Of a DNA stretch of 50,136 nucleotides, positions 49,224 through 50,136 are shown one piece after another (within the stretch, counting starts at the first letter, position 1; each line of letters opens with the position of its first letter). Made by a program: the position numbers and the translations under genes. The notes below the pieces were generated by a model. The model made no database searches and was not told the DNA's origin. It saw only the letters and a list, made by a program, of their open reading frames with translations. Source of the stretch: Candidatus Eremiobacteraceae bacterium (lineage in GTDB: Bacteria; Vulcanimicrobiota; Vulcanimicrobiia; Eremiobacterales; Eremiobacteraceae); NCBI GenBank assembly GCA_036511855.1, contig DATCBN010000074.1, forward strand, positions 1 to 50,136. The letters run 5' to 3'.

Positions 49224-49527
49224 TAGTGTGATTCCTCCTCAGAATAAAAGGTGACCGACGATGCGCGCATCCTGCTTAGAGTATGATCGCAATGATGCAT
49301 CGAGTTGGTCCTGTTACGGCTTCACCAACTGCTCGCCCACTCATGCGGAAATAATCCCCACGTTGATAGGACTTGCGACTCATACGAAGCGGTCTGATTT
49401 TCAATTTAAAGGTTAGTTGATCTCTGTCATATAGAAGTGCCGTTCAGTTATCAACTATCAGTTATCAGCTTTTCATATAAACCGATTCTGCTATGGGCAA
49501 GCGATGCTTGCCCTCCTACAAAACCGG
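49224..49527. other. AT-rich gap between peptidase and methyltransferase genes
   Basis: 304 bp, visibly lower in GC than the rest. It contains the peptidase leader, a short direct repeat (TCAGTTATCA at 49444 and 49458, period 14) and one palindromic repeat hairpin GGGCAAGC-GAT-GCTTGCCC with TCCTAC at 49495-49519. No gene or tRNA seen. Confidence 0.6.
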
Positions 49528-50136
49528 CTAAGCGTGCGGAACTCTTGCTTTCACAGCCCATGCGCGAGCGATAAGCAGAATCGATCCGTTTCGAGAAACC
49601 GGCAGAGTGGATCGCAAACGATCGCGCAATAGCTCGCGGCGTTCGGTCGAGAGCGACGCGGTGTGCTGCTGTGCCGGGGCTTTGCCGGTCAGAAATGGAT
49701 TCCAATAGTCATCGAAATCCTTGAACACTGTGGGCGCATCGATGGCGCGCACCTCGACGTCGTGCAAACCCGCGCTCCGAAATAATTCGGCAAGCGGTTC
49801 GGGCTTGCAGATGGCAAACTGTGGGTCGATATCGGAATCTTGCGAGCCCGGATCGAGCGCTTCGACCGTTTCCCAAAAATGCGTCAGCATTTGCATCTTG
49901 CCACCGAAGTCCCATACATACGCTCCCACGATGCCGCCGGGCTTCACGACCCGCATCATCTCGGCGACCGCGCGCGGCTGATCGGGCATCGCGCTCAGGC
50001 AAAGTCCGGCCACTGCCACGTCGTAGGTGGCATCGGCGCAGGTGAACGCTTGCCCGTCGGCTACCGCAAACGTCGCGCGCGAATCGTTCGTTCGTTCACG
50101 TGCATAGTCGATGTACGTTTCCGAAATGTCGAAGCC
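49528..50136 (-). CDS. Class I SAM-dependent methyltransferase, N-terminus cut by window edge
   Basis: The frame runs from the window end to 49528, about 202 residues. The visible start GFDISETYIDYARERTNDSR is the post-motif-I region of a Methyltransf_11/25-type enzyme; motif I itself (the GxGxG) lies beyond the window. DVAVAGLCLSAMPDQPRAVA and MMRVVKPGGIVGAYVWDFGG are the conserved motifs II-III. The C-terminal half (about 90-200) with PTVFKDFDDYWNPFL is typical of small-molecule methyltransferases of the UbiE/COQ5-like group. Substrate unknown. Confidence 0.9.
   Translation of the reverse strand, partial: GFDISETYIDYARERTNDSRATFAVADGQAFTCADATYDVAVAGLCLSAMPDQPRAVAEMMRVVKPGGIVGAYVWDFGGKMQMLTHFWETVEALDPGSQDSDIDPQFAICKPEPLAELFRSAGLHDVEVRAIDAPTVFKDFDDYWNPFLTGKAPAQQHTASLSTERRELLRDRLRSTLPVSRNGSILLIARAWAVKARVPHA

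Noticed and set aside
49444-49467. Short direct repeat TCAGTTATCA as a phage attachment site
   Set aside because: Only 10 bp, 14 bp apart, with no integrase or phage gene nearby.

Overview
The window looks like chromosomal DNA of a GC-rich, double-membraned soil-type bacterium. A whiA-gap-pgk-tpiA-gpmI cluster, a TolC-type outer membrane fragment, a porin-like outer membrane protein, many lipoproteins and O-antigen/exopolysaccharide genes point to a diderm member of the Terrabacteria. My best guess is Candidatus Eremiobacterota (WPS-2) or a relative; this is inferred from gene content and protein style, not from a marker-gene tree. No rRNA, tRNA, CRISPR array, integrase or transposase was seen.

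Layout. 1-6.7 kb: polysaccharide genes (sugar aminotransferase cut by the window edge, FkbM methyltransferase, Wzx-type flippase, initiating sugar-phosphate transferase) mixed with two secreted proteins. 6.7-16 kb: housekeeping genes (deoB, mfd, a PrsA/SurA-like foldase lipoprotein, mazG, an S4-domain rqcP-like gene, a GT4 glycosyltransferase). 16.1-17.2 kb: an alpha/beta hydrolase homologue that has lost its catalytic Ser and His. 17.2-28 kb: a minus-strand array of seven paralogous beta-propeller-like lipoproteins plus two paralogous EXORDIUM/PHI-1-like lipoproteins. 28.2-30 kb: a possible small secreted protein and a TPR-LuxR regulator. 30-35.7 kb: whiA and lower glycolysis (gap, pgk, tpiA, gpmI). 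35.7-38.7 kb: gene remnants (a GloVer-repeat fragment and a TolC/adaptor efflux fragment), a second copy of the repeat-rich secreted family, and a VIT1/CCC1 transporter. 38.8-47.8 kb: secreted and redox genes, including a sialidase-fold protein, a porin-like tri-haem cytochrome fusion next to a Tat-exported multicopper oxidase, a YraQ-type permease, a GNAT acetyltransferase and a DipZ-like thioredoxin. 48-50.1 kb: an S53 (sedolisin) peptidase lipoprotein and a partial methyltransferase.

The most striking signal is a palindromic repeat that pervades the window. Its hairpin has arms GGGCAAGC and GCTTGCCC around a 3-nt loop and is flanked by GTACTA or GTAGGA. Most copies are intergenic, singly, as inverted doublets or in tandem. 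Two groups of three copies lie in frame inside essential-type genes. In whiA they add VLGQASLAH three times in the first domain; in gpmI they add the same peptide three times before the first beta strand. This resembles the behaviour of Rickettsia palindromic elements, but with an unrelated sequence, and no mobilising enzyme is visible here. A second, smaller palindrome family (GCCGA...TCGGC) occurs five times.

Other points worth attention: the lipoprotein array with a conserved cysteine framework and an extra cysteine pair in two members, a conserved leader element before two array genes, the haem/copper electron-transfer pair, and the pseudo-hydrolase.
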